A stretch of DNA of 64,000 nucleotides from NCBI GenBank assembly GCA_016650295.1, contig JAENWA010000096.1:1-64000 (forward strand). Direction: 5' to 3'. Both the position numbers and the translations under genes were made by a program. Of this stretch, positions 9,136 to 19,861 are shown one piece after another. The stretch is from Desulfuromonadales bacterium. GTDB taxonomy: Bacteria > Desulfobacterota > Desulfuromonadia > Geobacterales > Pseudopelobacteraceae. The notes below the pieces were generated by a model. The model saw only the letters and a list, made by a program, of their open reading frames with translations, ran no database searches and was not told the origin of the DNA. How positions within the stretch are numbered: position 1 is the stretch's first letter; every line of letters begins with the position of its first letter.

Positions 9136-10185
9136 CTACTTCTTATCCACATCCACCGGACAAGGTTTTTCCACTGCCGGCGTTTCCAGTACCTTGACTT
9201 TTTTCCAGCTCTTGTCTGGATTGTAGACCGTGATGGCTTCGGCAAGGCGCCGGGTGTTTTTGCCGAGATTTTTTTCGAATATGATCCCCTCCTGATTTAC
9301 CACAAAGGTCATTACACCGGAATTCCCGTATTCTGCGGGGTAGGCCACCAGTGCAAATCCGAGGATCATCTTGTCCTTGACCACATAATTATAGGGACCA
9401 CCCTTGGCGTGTTTTCCCTGTCCCTTGAGAATCTTGAAATAATATCCATGAAACGGTGAAAGATTGCCGTCGGTGCTGTATCCTTCCTTGGCGGCACTGG
9501 CAATCAGCGGCCCGAGAGGGCTCTGCTGCTCACCCTCTTTGGCTTCCCAGTACAGGCCGTCCCGATTGCCCGGTGTACTGATGAAACGCTGCGCGAATTC
9601 GACCCGGCCGGCGCCGCGGCAATCCTTGCTGGCGTATTCATGCTGTGCATCGTCAAACGCATCGATCACATCGATGACCTGCAATTCGTTGCGGCCGATC
9701 CTCCGGTTGAGAATCTCCTTCTTTCCTTTCCCGATGTCAAAGCCCCAGCCGCTGCCCTTCTTGACAATCGGGATCGGCATGGACCAGTCATCGGCACCGA
9801 TATGCAGGATCATGGTGCCTGCGGTCCTGGCCTCCAGAGAATGCTTCTGCTCGTAGGAGGCGACGAATTTGTCACGTCCCGCATTGTCGGCCACGCTGTC
9901 GCCCGAAGAGACCACTTCCCTGCTGCCCGGGCCGAGAATAGCCAGCATGGCATCCAGATCATCCGCCTTGGCTGCGCCGACCAGCGCCTGTACCGCCTCA
10001 TCGGGCGACGGGAACAGTTTTTGCCGTACCTCCGCTGCTCCGGAATCCCGGGATGACGCGGAAATCAACAGAACCGCTGTAACGAGACAGACCAGCAGGG
10101 CAGTCCGGACCCTTCCGATATTCACATTCAATACTGGTATATTCATGGTTTCTCTCCTGGTTGAGTCAATGACCCGACTGAACAT
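9136..10185 (-). CDS. DUF2950 family protein
   Basis: KLFPSPDEAVQALVGAAKADDLDAMLAILGPG...PLGPLIASAAKEGY...FHGYYFKIL. Confidence 0.85.
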   Translation of the reverse strand: MFSRVIDSTRRETMNIPVLNVNIGRVRTALLVCLVTAVLLISASSRDSGAAEVRQKLFPSPDEAVQALVGAAKADDLDAMLAILGPGSREVVSSGDSVADNAGRDKFVASYEQKHSLEARTAGTMILHIGADDWSMPIPIVKKGSGWGFDIGKGKKEILNRRIGRNELQVIDVIDAFDDAQHEYASKDCRGAGRVEFAQRFISTPGNRDGLYWEAKEGEQQSPLGPLIASAAKEGYSTDGNLSPFHGYYFKILKGQGKHAKGGPYNYVVKDKMILGFALVAYPAEYGNSGVMTFVVNQEGIIFEKNLGKNTRRLAEAITVYNPDKSWKKVKVLETPAVEKPCPVDVDKK

Positions 10186-10190
10186 TTCCG

Positions 10191-11510
10191 CTATCTGCGA
10201 GAACCGCCGCCATGGTCGCCGCGTGATCCACCGGATTGTCCGCCACCCCGTGAACCGCCACCCTGCGCACCACCGCCGCGTGAACCGCCGCCGCCCTGGA
10301 CGCCGCCGCCTGTCTGTCGCTGCGGCATCTGAGCGCCGGAGGAACCGCCTGACTGCGGTCTGACTACAGTGCCTTGATTGCTTATCCCTCCTCGCTCAGC
10401 CGCTCTGCGCTCGAAATTCCCTTGACCGACACCCCTGAAGGGGGTATCCCGCACCACCGGACGTACTGCGGGAGCCTGCGTTCCGACTGCCGGCGCCTGT
10501 CGCAGCTGGGGAGCCTGCGGCGAATTCTGTCTCTCAACACGCTGCGCGGGAGCCTGGGATGGTCTCACATTCTGCCGATCAATGCGCCCCCCCGGATAGC
10601 CGCGCCGTTCCGGACCGGACGGACCAGCTGGTGATGATACCCGTGGGGCCCTCGATCCGAATCGTTCACTCGTTCTCAGGTCACGGTAGGCAACTCCACT
10701 GCGGTGTGCCGGGTTATGTCTCCAGAACTGGCCGTCACCCCGTCGGTCGAAGTGCCTGTTGAAATGTCTGGTCCTGGAAATGTCGGTATGAATACGATGA
10801 AACCTCCAGTCGAACCTGACCCACGAAAAGGCATCGAAGCCGAAGAAAATACCGGGACCGAAACCGATAGTGAAGCCGCCGTAAAACCCGGGCGGATAGT
10901 ACCAGTAATAGGGGGGATAGGCGGGATACCACCACGGGCCGTACACGTAGGCCGGATCATAGACCGGCACATAGATGACTTCCGGATTGACAGGTTCGAT
11001 ACTGACCGCATCGTTTTCGACGATCACCTTCTGTTCGGCGGTCGTCTTGAGAGTACCCTGGGCCATGGCCTTGCCGCGCAACTCCTGAATGGTGGCCATA
11101 ACCTCTTCTTCCTGACCCAGGAAGGCATCGCCCAGCTTCCTGGTCTGGTCGAGCTTGTCGCTCATGGACGTGAGGAGGTCGGGAAAATGACAGATCGATT
11201 TAATACTGGGGTCCCAGGATTTGTTCTGCAGGGCGCTGTCCAGATCGTCACCTTTCAGCTCCCTGTTCTGACTTCTCCAGCGATCCGCTTCCACCACTTC
11301 CAGCGGATAGGTGGACGCCATCAGAATCTGGGCGGTCATGGCATCGGGATAGAGCGCAATCGGCGCAAGCATCTGCGTCAACTCTTCCTTGCTGAATCTG
11401 TACGCCTGATCGGAATCCCCCGCATCCTGAGCCATTATCCCGGCCGGCATGACGAGCAGGGTGATCAGGATCAGTATCACCCTGCACAAAGCAGGTATTA
11501 ACGCTCTCAT
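10191..11510 (-). CDS. DUF3300 family protein with Gly/Arg/Ser-rich C-terminus
   Basis: FSKEELTQMLAPIALYPDAMTAQILMASTYPLEVVEADRW...; low-complexity GGGSRGGG tail. Confidence 0.87.
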   Translation of the reverse strand: MRALIPALCRVILILITLLVMPAGIMAQDAGDSDQAYRFSKEELTQMLAPIALYPDAMTAQILMASTYPLEVVEADRWRSQNRELKGDDLDSALQNKSWDPSIKSICHFPDLLTSMSDKLDQTRKLGDAFLGQEEEVMATIQELRGKAMAQGTLKTTAEQKVIVENDAVSIEPVNPEVIYVPVYDPAYVYGPWWYPAYPPYYWYYPPGFYGGFTIGFGPGIFFGFDAFSWVRFDWRFHRIHTDISRTRHFNRHFDRRGDGQFWRHNPAHRSGVAYRDLRTSERFGSRAPRVSSPAGPSGPERRGYPGGRIDRQNVRPSQAPAQRVERQNSPQAPQLRQAPAVGTQAPAVRPVVRDTPFRGVGQGNFERRAAERGGISNQGTVVRPQSGGSSGAQMPQRQTGGGVQGGGGSRGGGAQGGGSRGGGQSGGSRGDHGGGSRR

Positions 11511-11712
11511 ATGATCTCCTTTGTCGCGTTTCTGTTTCTGCCGTCGTTATACACATCATATTATATCAGGATATTCAGGTATGAGGTCCGAAAATATGTT
11601 TTGTCGAACCGGATTCTCAATGCTCGTATCGACAGTTCAGCTGTTTATTGTTATACGTTAGAATAGCAGCAACGTTCGGCCGAATGTCACCAACCACACA
11701 AAAGGATACCTC

Positions 11713-12051
11713 ATGAACAGTTTACCCACATGCCCAACCTGCAGTTCGGAATACACCTACGAAGACGGCGACAACTACGTTTGCCCGGAATGCGCTCACG
11801 AGTGGGCGAAAATTGCAGCGGAGAACGCACATGCCGACAGCGTCGTGCGTGACGCCTTCGGCAATCTGCTCAGTGACGGCGACTCCGTGACCGTCATCAA
11901 AGACCTGAAGGTCAAGGGTTCATCCCTGGTCGTCAAGGTCGGAACCAAAGTCAGAAACATCCGCCTTGTCTCGGGCGACCATGACATTGACTGCAAGATT
12001 GACGGAGTCGGCGCCATGCAGTTGAAATCGGAGTTCGTCAAAAAGGCATGA
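11713..12051 (+). CDS. yjdM: PhnA/YjdM family zinc-ribbon protein
   Basis: [28 protein letters not shown]...[25 protein letters not shown]. Confidence 0.92.
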   Translation: MNSLPTCPTCSSEYTYEDGDNYVCPECAHEWAKIAAENAHADSVVRDAFGNLLSDGDSVTVIKDLKVKGSSLVVKVGTKVRNIRLVSGDHDIDCKIDGVGAMQLKSEFVKKA

Positions 12052-12087
12052 CAGTTTCGGGTGATTAACACAAATGCATGCTGATAA

Positions 12088-12112
12088 AGGCGGCTCGTTT
12101 CTTCGAGCCGCC
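12088..12112 (+). terminator. Rho-independent-like hairpin after yjdM
   Basis: GGCGGCTCG-TTTCTT-CGAGCCGCC. Confidence 0.65.
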
Positions 12113-12358
12113 CCGGTTACCCGTGCAAAATCATCCGTCCCCTACTCCGCGCCGCCATCTTCCTCGTGTGTTTCACGCCTCGCATACCCGCCACCTCCTG
12201 TCTCTGTTTGTAGTATATTTTGTTCCTTGATTTCCAGTTCATTGATCCACCTGTCTGCGTCAATTTGAATGTGCAGTGAACTGCAAAAGCAATGGCATCG
12301 CTTGCACCATTGGTGTATGTTTGAACCGGAGGCATTCCACCTGGAGGTTACAACCGCC

Positions 12359-13414
12359 ATGCCTGACGAGATCCGTGCCACTTTTGAAGTCCGCTGTCTG
12401 AGCATCCTCGCACCGGACGGGACAGTCGATGATACGCTGATGCCCCCCCTGCCGGAACAGGATATCCGTCGCTTGTACGAACTGATGGTACTGACCAGAA
12501 CCTTCGACCAGCGCGCCATAGCCTTGCAGCGCGAAGGGCGGCTCGGAACCTACCCTCCCAGCCTGGGGCAGGAGGCGGCCCAGGTGGGGAGCGCCTTTGC
12601 GCTTCAGCCCAGCGACTGGATTTTCCCCTCCTTCCGCGAAATGGGGGTCCAAGTGACTATCGGCTACCCCATCCATCAAATCCTGCAATACTGGAGCGGT
12701 GACGAGCGCGGACAACTGGCGCCGCCGGCATTGAACATCTTCCCGGTCTGCGTATCGGTCGGCAGCCACATCCCCCACGCGGTCGGCGCCGCCATGGCGG
12801 CCCGCTACCGGCACGACCCGCTGGCCGTTGCGGCCTGGTTCGGCGACGGGGCCACCTCCAAGGGGGACTTCCACGAAGGCTTCAACATGGCGGGGGTCTT
12901 CCGGCTGCCGCTGGTCTTCATCTGCCAGAACAACCAGTGGGCCATATCCGTGCCGCTCAACGGCCAGACCGCCTCCGCCACCCTGGCACAGAAGGCGCTG
13001 GCCTATGGTTTTGAAGGGGTGCAGGTGGACGGCAACGACATCTTCGCCGTTTACCGGGCCACCCGCGATGCCCTGCAGAAGGCGCGGGACGGCGGCGGCC
13101 CGACCTTTATCGAATGCCTGACCTACCGGATGGCCGACCACACCACCTCGGACGATGCCGGTCGCTACCGTTCCGTCGATGAGGTGACCGCCTGGGGCGC
13201 CCGTGACCCGCTGCTCAGACTGGAGCGCTACATGGAGCGTTGCGGCATCTGGAATGAGACCTACGCCCGGGAGACTCGCCAGCGGGCGACGTCCGAGATC
13301 GATGCCGCGGTCGTCGTCATGGAATCTCAAGTAGCGCCCGAACCGGACGCGATGTTCAGACACACCCTGGCAGAGCCCGGCCAGCGCCTGGCCGGACAGC
13401 GGAAGGGGGTCTGA
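12359..13414 (+). CDS. pdhA: Pyruvate dehydrogenase E1 component, alpha subunit
   Basis: ThDP motif GDGATSKGDFHEGFNMAGVFRLPLVFICQNNQWAIS. Confidence 0.93.
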   Translation: MPDEIRATFEVRCLSILAPDGTVDDTLMPPLPEQDIRRLYELMVLTRTFDQRAIALQREGRLGTYPPSLGQEAAQVGSAFALQPSDWIFPSFREMGVQVTIGYPIHQILQYWSGDERGQLAPPALNIFPVCVSVGSHIPHAVGAAMAARYRHDPLAVAAWFGDGATSKGDFHEGFNMAGVFRLPLVFICQNNQWAISVPLNGQTASATLAQKALAYGFEGVQVDGNDIFAVYRATRDALQKARDGGGPTFIECLTYRMADHTTSDDAGRYRSVDEVTAWGARDPLLRLERYMERCGIWNETYARETRQRATSEIDAAVVVMESQVAPEPDAMFRHTLAEPGQRLAGQRKGV

Positions 13415-13415
13415 T

Positions 13416-14378
13416 ATGGCTCTGCTTACCATGGTACAGGCCATCAATCAGGCGCTCGGTCAGGAAATGGCCCGCGACGAGCGGGTCGTGCTGCTGGGCG
13501 AGGATGTGGGGAAGGACGGCGGCGTCTTCCGCGTCACGGAAGGCTTGCAGGAACGCTTCGGTGCCGAACGGGTCATTGACACCCCCCTCTCCGAATCGGG
13601 CATCGTCGGCGCAGCCATCGGCATGGCTGCCTACGGCCTGCGGCCCGTGGCCGAGATCCAGTTCATGGGCTTTATCTACGCGGCCCTGGATCAGCTCTAC
13701 ACCCATGCGGCCCGCCTGCGGACCCGTTCCCGAGGCCGTTTCACGTGCCCGCTGGTGGTGCGGACCCCTTATGGCGGCGGCATCAAGGCGCCGGAGCTGC
13801 ATGAAGAGAGCAGCGAGGCGCTGCTCTGCCATCTGCCGGGGATAAAGGTGGTAGTCCCCTCCGGCCCTTACAGCGCCAAGGGGCTGCTACTGGCGGCCAT
13901 GCGCGACCCGGACCCGGTGGTCTTCCTGGAGCCGACCCGCCTGTACCGCATGCTGCGGGAGGAGGTCCCCGAGGGGGACTACACCATCCCGCTCGGCCAG
14001 GCCGCGATTGTCAGGCAGGGGACGGATGTGACGGTGGTGGCCTGGGGCAGCATGCTGGAACGGGTGCTCAAGACCAGCACCTCCCATTCCGTCGAGGTGA
14101 TCGATCCCCGCACCCTGACCCCCTTTGACGGGGAGACGCTTCTGGCCTCGGTCAGGAAGACCGGCCGACTGGTGATCGTCCACGAAGCCGTCAAAACCGG
14201 CGGGCTGGGGGCCGAGATCGCCGCCACCGTAGCCGGGGAGGCGATCCTGCACCTGCGGGCGCCGGTGCTGCGGGTAACGGCACCGGACGTGGTGCTGCCG
14301 CTCCCCAGACTGATCGACCACTATCTGCCGACCAGCGAACAGATTCTTACTGCTATCGACGACGTCATGAGGTACTGA
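13416..14378 (+). CDS. pdhB: Pyruvate dehydrogenase E1 component, beta subunit
   Basis: VLLGEDVGKDGGVFRVTEGLQERFG...DTPLSESGIVGAAIGMA. Confidence 0.93.
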   Translation: MALLTMVQAINQALGQEMARDERVVLLGEDVGKDGGVFRVTEGLQERFGAERVIDTPLSESGIVGAAIGMAAYGLRPVAEIQFMGFIYAALDQLYTHAARLRTRSRGRFTCPLVVRTPYGGGIKAPELHEESSEALLCHLPGIKVVVPSGPYSAKGLLLAAMRDPDPVVFLEPTRLYRMLREEVPEGDYTIPLGQAAIVRQGTDVTVVAWGSMLERVLKTSTSHSVEVIDPRTLTPFDGETLLASVRKTGRLVIVHEAVKTGGLGAEIAATVAGEAILHLRAPVLRVTAPDVVLPLPRLIDHYLPTSEQILTAIDDVMRY

Positions 14379-14380
14379 CC

Positions 14381-15568
14381 ATGCACTATGAATTCAGACT
14401 CCCTGATCTGGGTGAAGGGATTGCCGAGGTCGAACTGCGCAAATGGCTGGTCGTTGATGGCCAGCGGGTCGAAGAGCATCAGACCGTGGCCGAGGTGGAA
14501 ACCGACAAGGCGGTGGTCGAGATACCCTCTCCCCACGGCGGCGCGGTCTGCGGTCTGCATGGCCGGGAGGGTGATATTATCCGGGTGGGCGACATCCTGA
14601 TGACCATCTGCGAAGAAACTGCGCCGCAGGCGCGGCCACGCTCGGTCGGCATTGTCGGTGAGCTGCCCGAGGCCGAGGACGCCACGCAGGCCGATTCTGC
14701 GGCAGCAAACGCTGACGTCAAGGCCACCCCGCTGGTACGGCGGCTGGCCCGCGAGCGGGGCATCGACCTGCACGCCATACGCGGCAGCGGACCGCACGGC
14801 AGCATCTCCCCCGAAGACCTGGAACGGAGCGTACCGGCCGCCCCTTCCACAGATGAGTCCTTCGGCCCGGTCGAGCGCCTGCCGCTCCGGGGTATCCGGC
14901 GGACCACGGCCCGTAATGTCCTGGCCGCCCAGCAGCGCACCGCCTTTGTCACGGTCATGGAAGAGGCCGATATCAGCGAACTAGCGGAGTTGCGCAGCCG
15001 CGAGCAGGCGGCGGCCGGGACCCACGGCACGCACTTGACTTTCCTCCCCTTTTTCATTAAGGCGGTGCAGCACGCCCTGCGTGACTTTCCGGCCTTTAAC
15101 GCCGCCATCGATGATACCGGAGAAACAATCATCCTGAAGAATCACTATCACTTCGGCATCGCCGTCGAGACCCCCGACGGCCTGATGGTGCCGGTCATCC
15201 GCAACGTGGACAAGAAGAGCATCCTCGACTTGGCGGCCGAGATCCAGGCACTGGGGCAGAAGGCCCGCGAACGGACCATTACCCTGGAGGAACTGAAGGG
15301 GAGTAGTTTCACCATTACCAACTTCGGTCATTTCGGCGGTCTGTTCGCCACCCCGATCATCAACTGGCCGGACGTGGCCATCATCGGTTTCGGCCGCGTC
15401 GCCGGGCGCCCCTGGGTGCACGACGGCGTCATCGCCATCCGTACCATACTCCCGATCTCGCTGACCTTCGACCACCGGATTACCGACGGCGTTTCCGCCG
15501 CCCAATTTATGGCCCGGGTGGTCGGCTATCTGCAAGACCCGGCATTACTGTTTATCGAGAGCGTCTGA
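14381..15568 (+). CDS. pdhC: Dihydrolipoamide acyltransferase (E2)
   Basis: Lipoyl domain VETDKAVVEIPSP; E3-binding domain; C-terminal LTFDHRITDG. Confidence 0.92.
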   Translation: MHYEFRLPDLGEGIAEVELRKWLVVDGQRVEEHQTVAEVETDKAVVEIPSPHGGAVCGLHGREGDIIRVGDILMTICEETAPQARPRSVGIVGELPEAEDATQADSAAANADVKATPLVRRLARERGIDLHAIRGSGPHGSISPEDLERSVPAAPSTDESFGPVERLPLRGIRRTTARNVLAAQQRTAFVTVMEEADISELAELRSREQAAAGTHGTHLTFLPFFIKAVQHALRDFPAFNAAIDDTGETIILKNHYHFGIAVETPDGLMVPVIRNVDKKSILDLAAEIQALGQKARERTITLEELKGSSFTITNFGHFGGLFATPIINWPDVAIIGFGRVAGRPWVHDGVIAIRTILPISLTFDHRITDGVSAAQFMARVVGYLQDPALLFIESV

Positions 15569-15646
15569 AGCGGATGCTGCAAGGCTTCCTCTCTGCACCG
15601 GTCATTGTCTGTCGTCGCGTTTGATCTGCCGGATTCAGACACGATT

Positions 15647-17191
15647 TTATTCGGGATGCCACCATCCGTGATAGCTGAATGGCACGTGGTGCGTGAGATG
15701 AACAATTGCGACCGGTCCGGAGGCCAGCTGTTCCGCCTGGAACAGCGCCAGAAAACTCCGTCGAGTCATGCTGTCGAAGACCTCGGTTGCCACAAATCCG
15801 GGTTCGGATGCATGTTCAAAGCTGTAGGCACGGCCCGGCAGCGGGATAAAAACCGGCTCGGTGCAGTAACATGTCGGTCCGAAATCATAACTGTCGGTCT
15901 GCACGGTTTTCATGTCGATCCGCACAATCTCATTCCAGAAAAAAGCTCCCGGCCGTGCCCTGGCCATATAGCCGAAGCGGTAGTTGCAGCAACGAAGCTG
16001 TTCATTGATCCGCGGCCACTCGTAACTCCCTTTGCCAACCGTTTCCTCCCGTAACGTCCGGGCCTTTGTGTCGATCCGGTAACGGCGCAGCTCCCCCGGA
16101 TAGACATGATCCCCCTTTTGGCCGGTCATGACGGCCGAGACAAGCGGGTGCCTGCCGACGAAGTGATCGGGGTTCCGGTAGCCGATATAGTCCGCTACCA
16201 GGTCGCCTCCCTCCTCGTAGGCATTGAGGGTGTGCCACATATAACTGGCCGATGCATCCAGGAAAAACGGCGGGTTGTCACCTTCACGATCCAGCACCAT
16301 GACGAGGTTGCCCTTTTCCGGCCGCCAGTTCAAAGAATCGACCAGGCTTCGCCGGCACAACAACACTCCCAGATAATCAATCTCGACCGGGTGCAGATTG
16401 AAGATCAGGTAGTTGCCGGAGACGAACCAGTCGTGCATGTAGACATTACGCGGTAACGTGAGTTCTCGATGATGTTTCAGCGCGCCGCTGGATGAGAAGA
16501 TCGTGACATGCAGTTTGGAAGCGGGTCCGTAGCGCACTCCGAAGTGGAGCCATTCACCGTTTCGGGGATCCAGTTTGGCGTGGGCCGCGTATACGGTCAT
16601 ACCCTCAGGGAGCCCCAGATGGGAGAGACCGCTGGTTTCAAGAGTGTCGGGATCGAGTTCGTAGGGCAGGGAGCACTCGTCAAAGGCATAGAGGCGGTCC
16701 CGCCAGTAAAAGACCGTAATGCTGGCCTGACCTGTCAGTTTTCCGGGAGCCATGAAATTGGCCCACCAGCCCCCCGGCGCCTGGGTACTCCAGCTCTCGC
16801 GGGTGAACCGGCCGGCTGACTCTTCCGCCAGATATTTTTCGGTACGCACGAACCGGTTCCGGTAATGCACGCCCTGATCATGAAACCGGAATGACTGCAC
16901 CATTCCGTCACCGTCGAGAAGGTTCCGTTTACGCAGCCCGTTGCGGTCGAACAGCCCAGGTCCGTTGCGATAAAGTGTCCCGCGCAGCCGGGTCGGGATC
17001 TTCCCTTCTATCCGGGCCTCATAACTGTGCTCTTCGCGCAGAGAGGTTGCCAGTCCGAGATAAGGCCGGGCAGGGTCACCGAACTCTTCAAAGACATCCT
17101 TTCTGAGCGGGGGACTCGCTGCACAGCCCGAAACAGCCAGCGAAACGCCTGCTTCACCTGCCAGCAACAGGAATTGGCGACGGGTAACCAT
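15647..17191 (-). CDS. Carotenoid oxygenase family protein (TAT-like signal)
   Basis: GTLYRNGPGLFDRNG, LDGDGMVQSF, MHDWFVSGNYLIF, MWHTLNAYEEGGDLVADYIGY; VTRRQFLLLAGEAG N-terminus. Confidence 0.9.
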   Translation of the reverse strand: MVTRRQFLLLAGEAGVSLAVSGCAASPPLRKDVFEEFGDPARPYLGLATSLREEHSYEARIEGKIPTRLRGTLYRNGPGLFDRNGLRKRNLLDGDGMVQSFRFHDQGVHYRNRFVRTEKYLAEESAGRFTRESWSTQAPGGWWANFMAPGKLTGQASITVFYWRDRLYAFDECSLPYELDPDTLETSGLSHLGLPEGMTVYAAHAKLDPRNGEWLHFGVRYGPASKLHVTIFSSSGALKHHRELTLPRNVYMHDWFVSGNYLIFNLHPVEIDYLGVLLCRRSLVDSLNWRPEKGNLVMVLDREGDNPPFFLDASASYMWHTLNAYEEGGDLVADYIGYRNPDHFVGRHPLVSAVMTGQKGDHVYPGELRRYRIDTKARTLREETVGKGSYEWPRINEQLRCCNYRFGYMARARPGAFFWNEIVRIDMKTVQTDSYDFGPTCYCTEPVFIPLPGRAYSFEHASEPGFVATEVFDSMTRRSFLALFQAEQLASGPVAIVHLTHHVPFSYHGWWHPE

Positions 17192-17590
17192 CAGATCTCC
17201 TTGAACGTTGTCTGTATCTAGTTGGGTAACAGTATATCATGATTAAAACATGCTACAATTCCCTTGTTTGACCGCGGGGACAGAACCACCAACCACCTGC
17301 GGGTACTGGCTGCGTTATCATACTATTGTTTTACAACCGACCTATCCCATTTTCATAATTATCATTTGGCTGGTTATTCGTCAGGTAACAGGCTATTTTG
17401 TTTTCGGATGCAGACACCCTGTGCTGCCGGTATCAGACGTTACTATCGACTCTTGACGTTCCGTGAGCCCACTATCCATGTGTCTTATCGTTTTTGCCAT
17501 TGGTTTACACACAAATTACCGATTGATCCTGAGGGCAGCCGCGATGAATTCCGCAATCGACCTGCTCATCAGTTTCCGGACCGCCGACCG

Positions 17591-18181
17591 ATGAATTTCC
17601 TCTTTCACATGCTGCTGTCCGGCGATGACGATCAGCTTCTGGTCGGTAATTTTATGGGCGATTTCGTCAAGGGTCTCCTGGAAGAGCGCTTCCCGCCCCG
17701 CATCCGCCAGGGGGTCGCACTGCACCGCAGGATAGATTCTTTTGCCAGCCGGGACGACCTGTTCCAGCAGAGCAGGCGGCGCCTTTCGCCGGATTATGGT
17801 CTATACCGCGGGGTGCTGGTAGATCTGTTCTACGATCACTTCCTGGTTAATGAGTGGAACAACTGGTCCGAAGAACCGTTCGACAGATATCTGGCCCGGA
17901 CCCGCGCCGTCATAGATCAGTACAGGGCCGATCTGCCTGAACGTCTGCAGCCGCTCGTGCCGACCATCTTCGAGGAGCTGCTCCCCTCCTACGGCGGGGT
18001 TGCGGGAATCGCCAAAGCTCTGGAACGCATGTCGCGACGGGTGACGCGCCCCAATCCGCTGGCGGGAGGCGAGGCGGAACTGGTCCTGTTTCATGAAGAG
18101 CTGCGCGGCGATTTCAACCGCTTCATGCCCGCTATCCGGCGATGTGCAGATGAGTACATTCGCAGCCTGAAAGAGGAATAG
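17591..18181 (+). CDS. acpH: Acyl carrier protein phosphodiesterase family (DUF479)
   Basis: MNFLFHMLLSGDDDQLLVGNFMGDFVKG...IRQGVALHRRIDSFA...YGLYRGVLVDLFYDHFLV. Confidence 0.88.
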   Translation: MNFLFHMLLSGDDDQLLVGNFMGDFVKGLLEERFPPRIRQGVALHRRIDSFASRDDLFQQSRRRLSPDYGLYRGVLVDLFYDHFLVNEWNNWSEEPFDRYLARTRAVIDQYRADLPERLQPLVPTIFEELLPSYGGVAGIAKALERMSRRVTRPNPLAGGEAELVLFHEELRGDFNRFMPAIRRCADEYIRSLKEE

Positions 18182-18354
18182 CTGGCAACTCTTGCAATAC
18201 AACAGATAGTCTGCGATAAGGGAAACTGTATCACAACCGGCGGGAATCGTATATCCCGGTAACTGCCGCCGGGTGCCCGACAGGGACTTCGGTTTGGATG
18301 CCATCGGATTGGTCGTCGCAGCAGACATTGTGCGGCATGATAAGGAAACTGTCT

Positions 18355-18666
18355 ATGGGTGTGGAGATCTTTGTTGGACACCTCTCCGGAGCAGTCACGG
18401 AGGATGAAGTGCGGAAGCTGTTCTCCGTGGCGGGTACCGTTTCATCCGTTCACCTGGTTAAAAATTCCGGCAGCGGTGAATTACGGGGATGCGGGTATGT
18501 CAGGATGTCGACCGAGGATGAAGCCTGTGAAGCGATCGGTCTGCTGAATGGCGCCCTGCTTGGTGACAGCCTGATCGTCGTAAAGGACGTCACCAAACAA
18601 TCCGCCCGAGAATCAGGCTCGCCCGGCGGCGGTAGAACGGGCAAGACCAGGAGCAAACATCGATAG
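18355..18666 (+). CDS. RNA-recognition-motif (RRM) RNA-binding protein
   Basis: IFVGHLSGAVTEDEVRKLFS...LRGCGYVRMST. Confidence 0.88.
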   Translation: MGVEIFVGHLSGAVTEDEVRKLFSVAGTVSSVHLVKNSGSGELRGCGYVRMSTEDEACEAIGLLNGALLGDSLIVVKDVTKQSARESGSPGGGRTGKTRSKHR

Positions 18667-18710
18667 AAAGTGCGCTTCATACCAACACTTATCATATAAC
18701 GGGATAACCA

Positions 18711-19544
18711 ATGCTACTAATCGGAAATTACAATATATTAAAAATTGCCCGAATCACCGCTTCGGGGGCTTTGCTCTCTTCCGAGGCAGGTGAAATTCTG
18801 CTTCCCGGAAGGCTGGTTCCCAAGGGAGCCGAACCTGGCAGCCTGTTGAATGTGTTTATTTATGTTGATTCGGAAGACCGGTTGACGGCCACGACCCGGA
18901 AGCCCCGGGCAGTCGTGGGTGATTTCGCCCTGCTGAAGGTCAAGGACAACGTAACCGTCGGTACCTTTCTGGACTGGGGATTGGAAAAGGACCTGCTGCT
19001 GCCGTTTGGGGAACAGACCGACCAGCTGAGAAGGGGACAGGATGTGCTGGTGTATGTCTATCTGCACAGCAGCGACCGTGTGGCGGCGTCGGCCAGACTG
19101 GATAAATTCCTCAAGCCGGCCGACGGCAGCCTGGCCGAAGGGGATATGGTCGAACTGCTGGTGTATGCCTTCAGCGATCTGGGGGCCAAGGTCGTTATCA
19201 ATAATACCTTTGGCGGCCTGTTGTTTAAAAATGAGTTCTTCATGAATCCCACCATTGGCGGGCGCTTGCAGGGTTATGTGAAAAAAATCCGCGAGGACGG
19301 CAAAATCGACGTTACGCTTCGTACAGGAGGCGCACGGGAAGCGGCAGGCGACCGGGAGGCAATCCTGGATGCATTGAAAGCCAACAACGGACTGCTGCCC
19401 CTGAGTGACAAAAGTTCACCTGAAGCCATTGCCGGTCTGCTGCATATGAGCAAAAAGAGTTTCAAGAAAGGGATCGGCGGGTTGTACAGGGAGAGGCTGA
19501 TCGACATAACACCTGAAGGCGTCAGACTGCGTAGCGAAGCATGA
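18711..19544 (+). CDS. cvfB: S1-like RNA-binding protein, CvfB family
   Basis: GEILLPGRLVPKG...LGLEKDLLLPFGEQ-type S1 repeats; C-terminal wHTH FKKGIGGLYRERLI. Confidence 0.87.
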   Translation: MLLIGNYNILKIARITASGALLSSEAGEILLPGRLVPKGAEPGSLLNVFIYVDSEDRLTATTRKPRAVVGDFALLKVKDNVTVGTFLDWGLEKDLLLPFGEQTDQLRRGQDVLVYVYLHSSDRVAASARLDKFLKPADGSLAEGDMVELLVYAFSDLGAKVVINNTFGGLLFKNEFFMNPTIGGRLQGYVKKIREDGKIDVTLRTGGAREAAGDREAILDALKANNGLLPLSDKSSPEAIAGLLHMSKKSFKKGIGGLYRERLIDITPEGVRLRSEA

Positions 19545-19615
19545 CATCACCATGTGAACCTGCTTACACTCCACCAGTGCCTGAATCATTCCATGTTCCA
19601 AAGGAGTATGAAATC

Positions 19616-19804
19616 ATGTCAACAATATTACCGGAGGGGGAAGACCTGCGACGCGCCGTTAAATGGGTGTCCATGAATCTTCAGGAAAACCCTGATCAGC
19701 CTGTTCAAAAGCTCGTCCATGAGGCCGTCTTCAAGTTCGACCTGTCTCCTAGGGACGCGGATTTTCTGATCGGGTTCTACCGTAAGGCCAAGACGGAACA
19801 GTAA
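19616..19804 (+). CDS. Small conserved hypothetical protein (62 aa)
   Basis: RBS AAGGAG before ATG 19616; MSTILPEGEDLRRAVKWVSMNLQENPDQ... Confidence 0.7.
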   Translation: MSTILPEGEDLRRAVKWVSMNLQENPDQPVQKLVHEAVFKFDLSPRDADFLIGFYRKAKTEQ

Positions 19805-19861
19805 CCGTCAGAAACATACTAATTTTGTTTCAAAAAACTACATTATTGAAACGAGGTCATC

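Noticed and set aside
12260-13447. 395-aa minus-strand ORF opposite pdhA
   Set aside because: Antisense to a well-supported E1-alpha gene; no recognisable domain.
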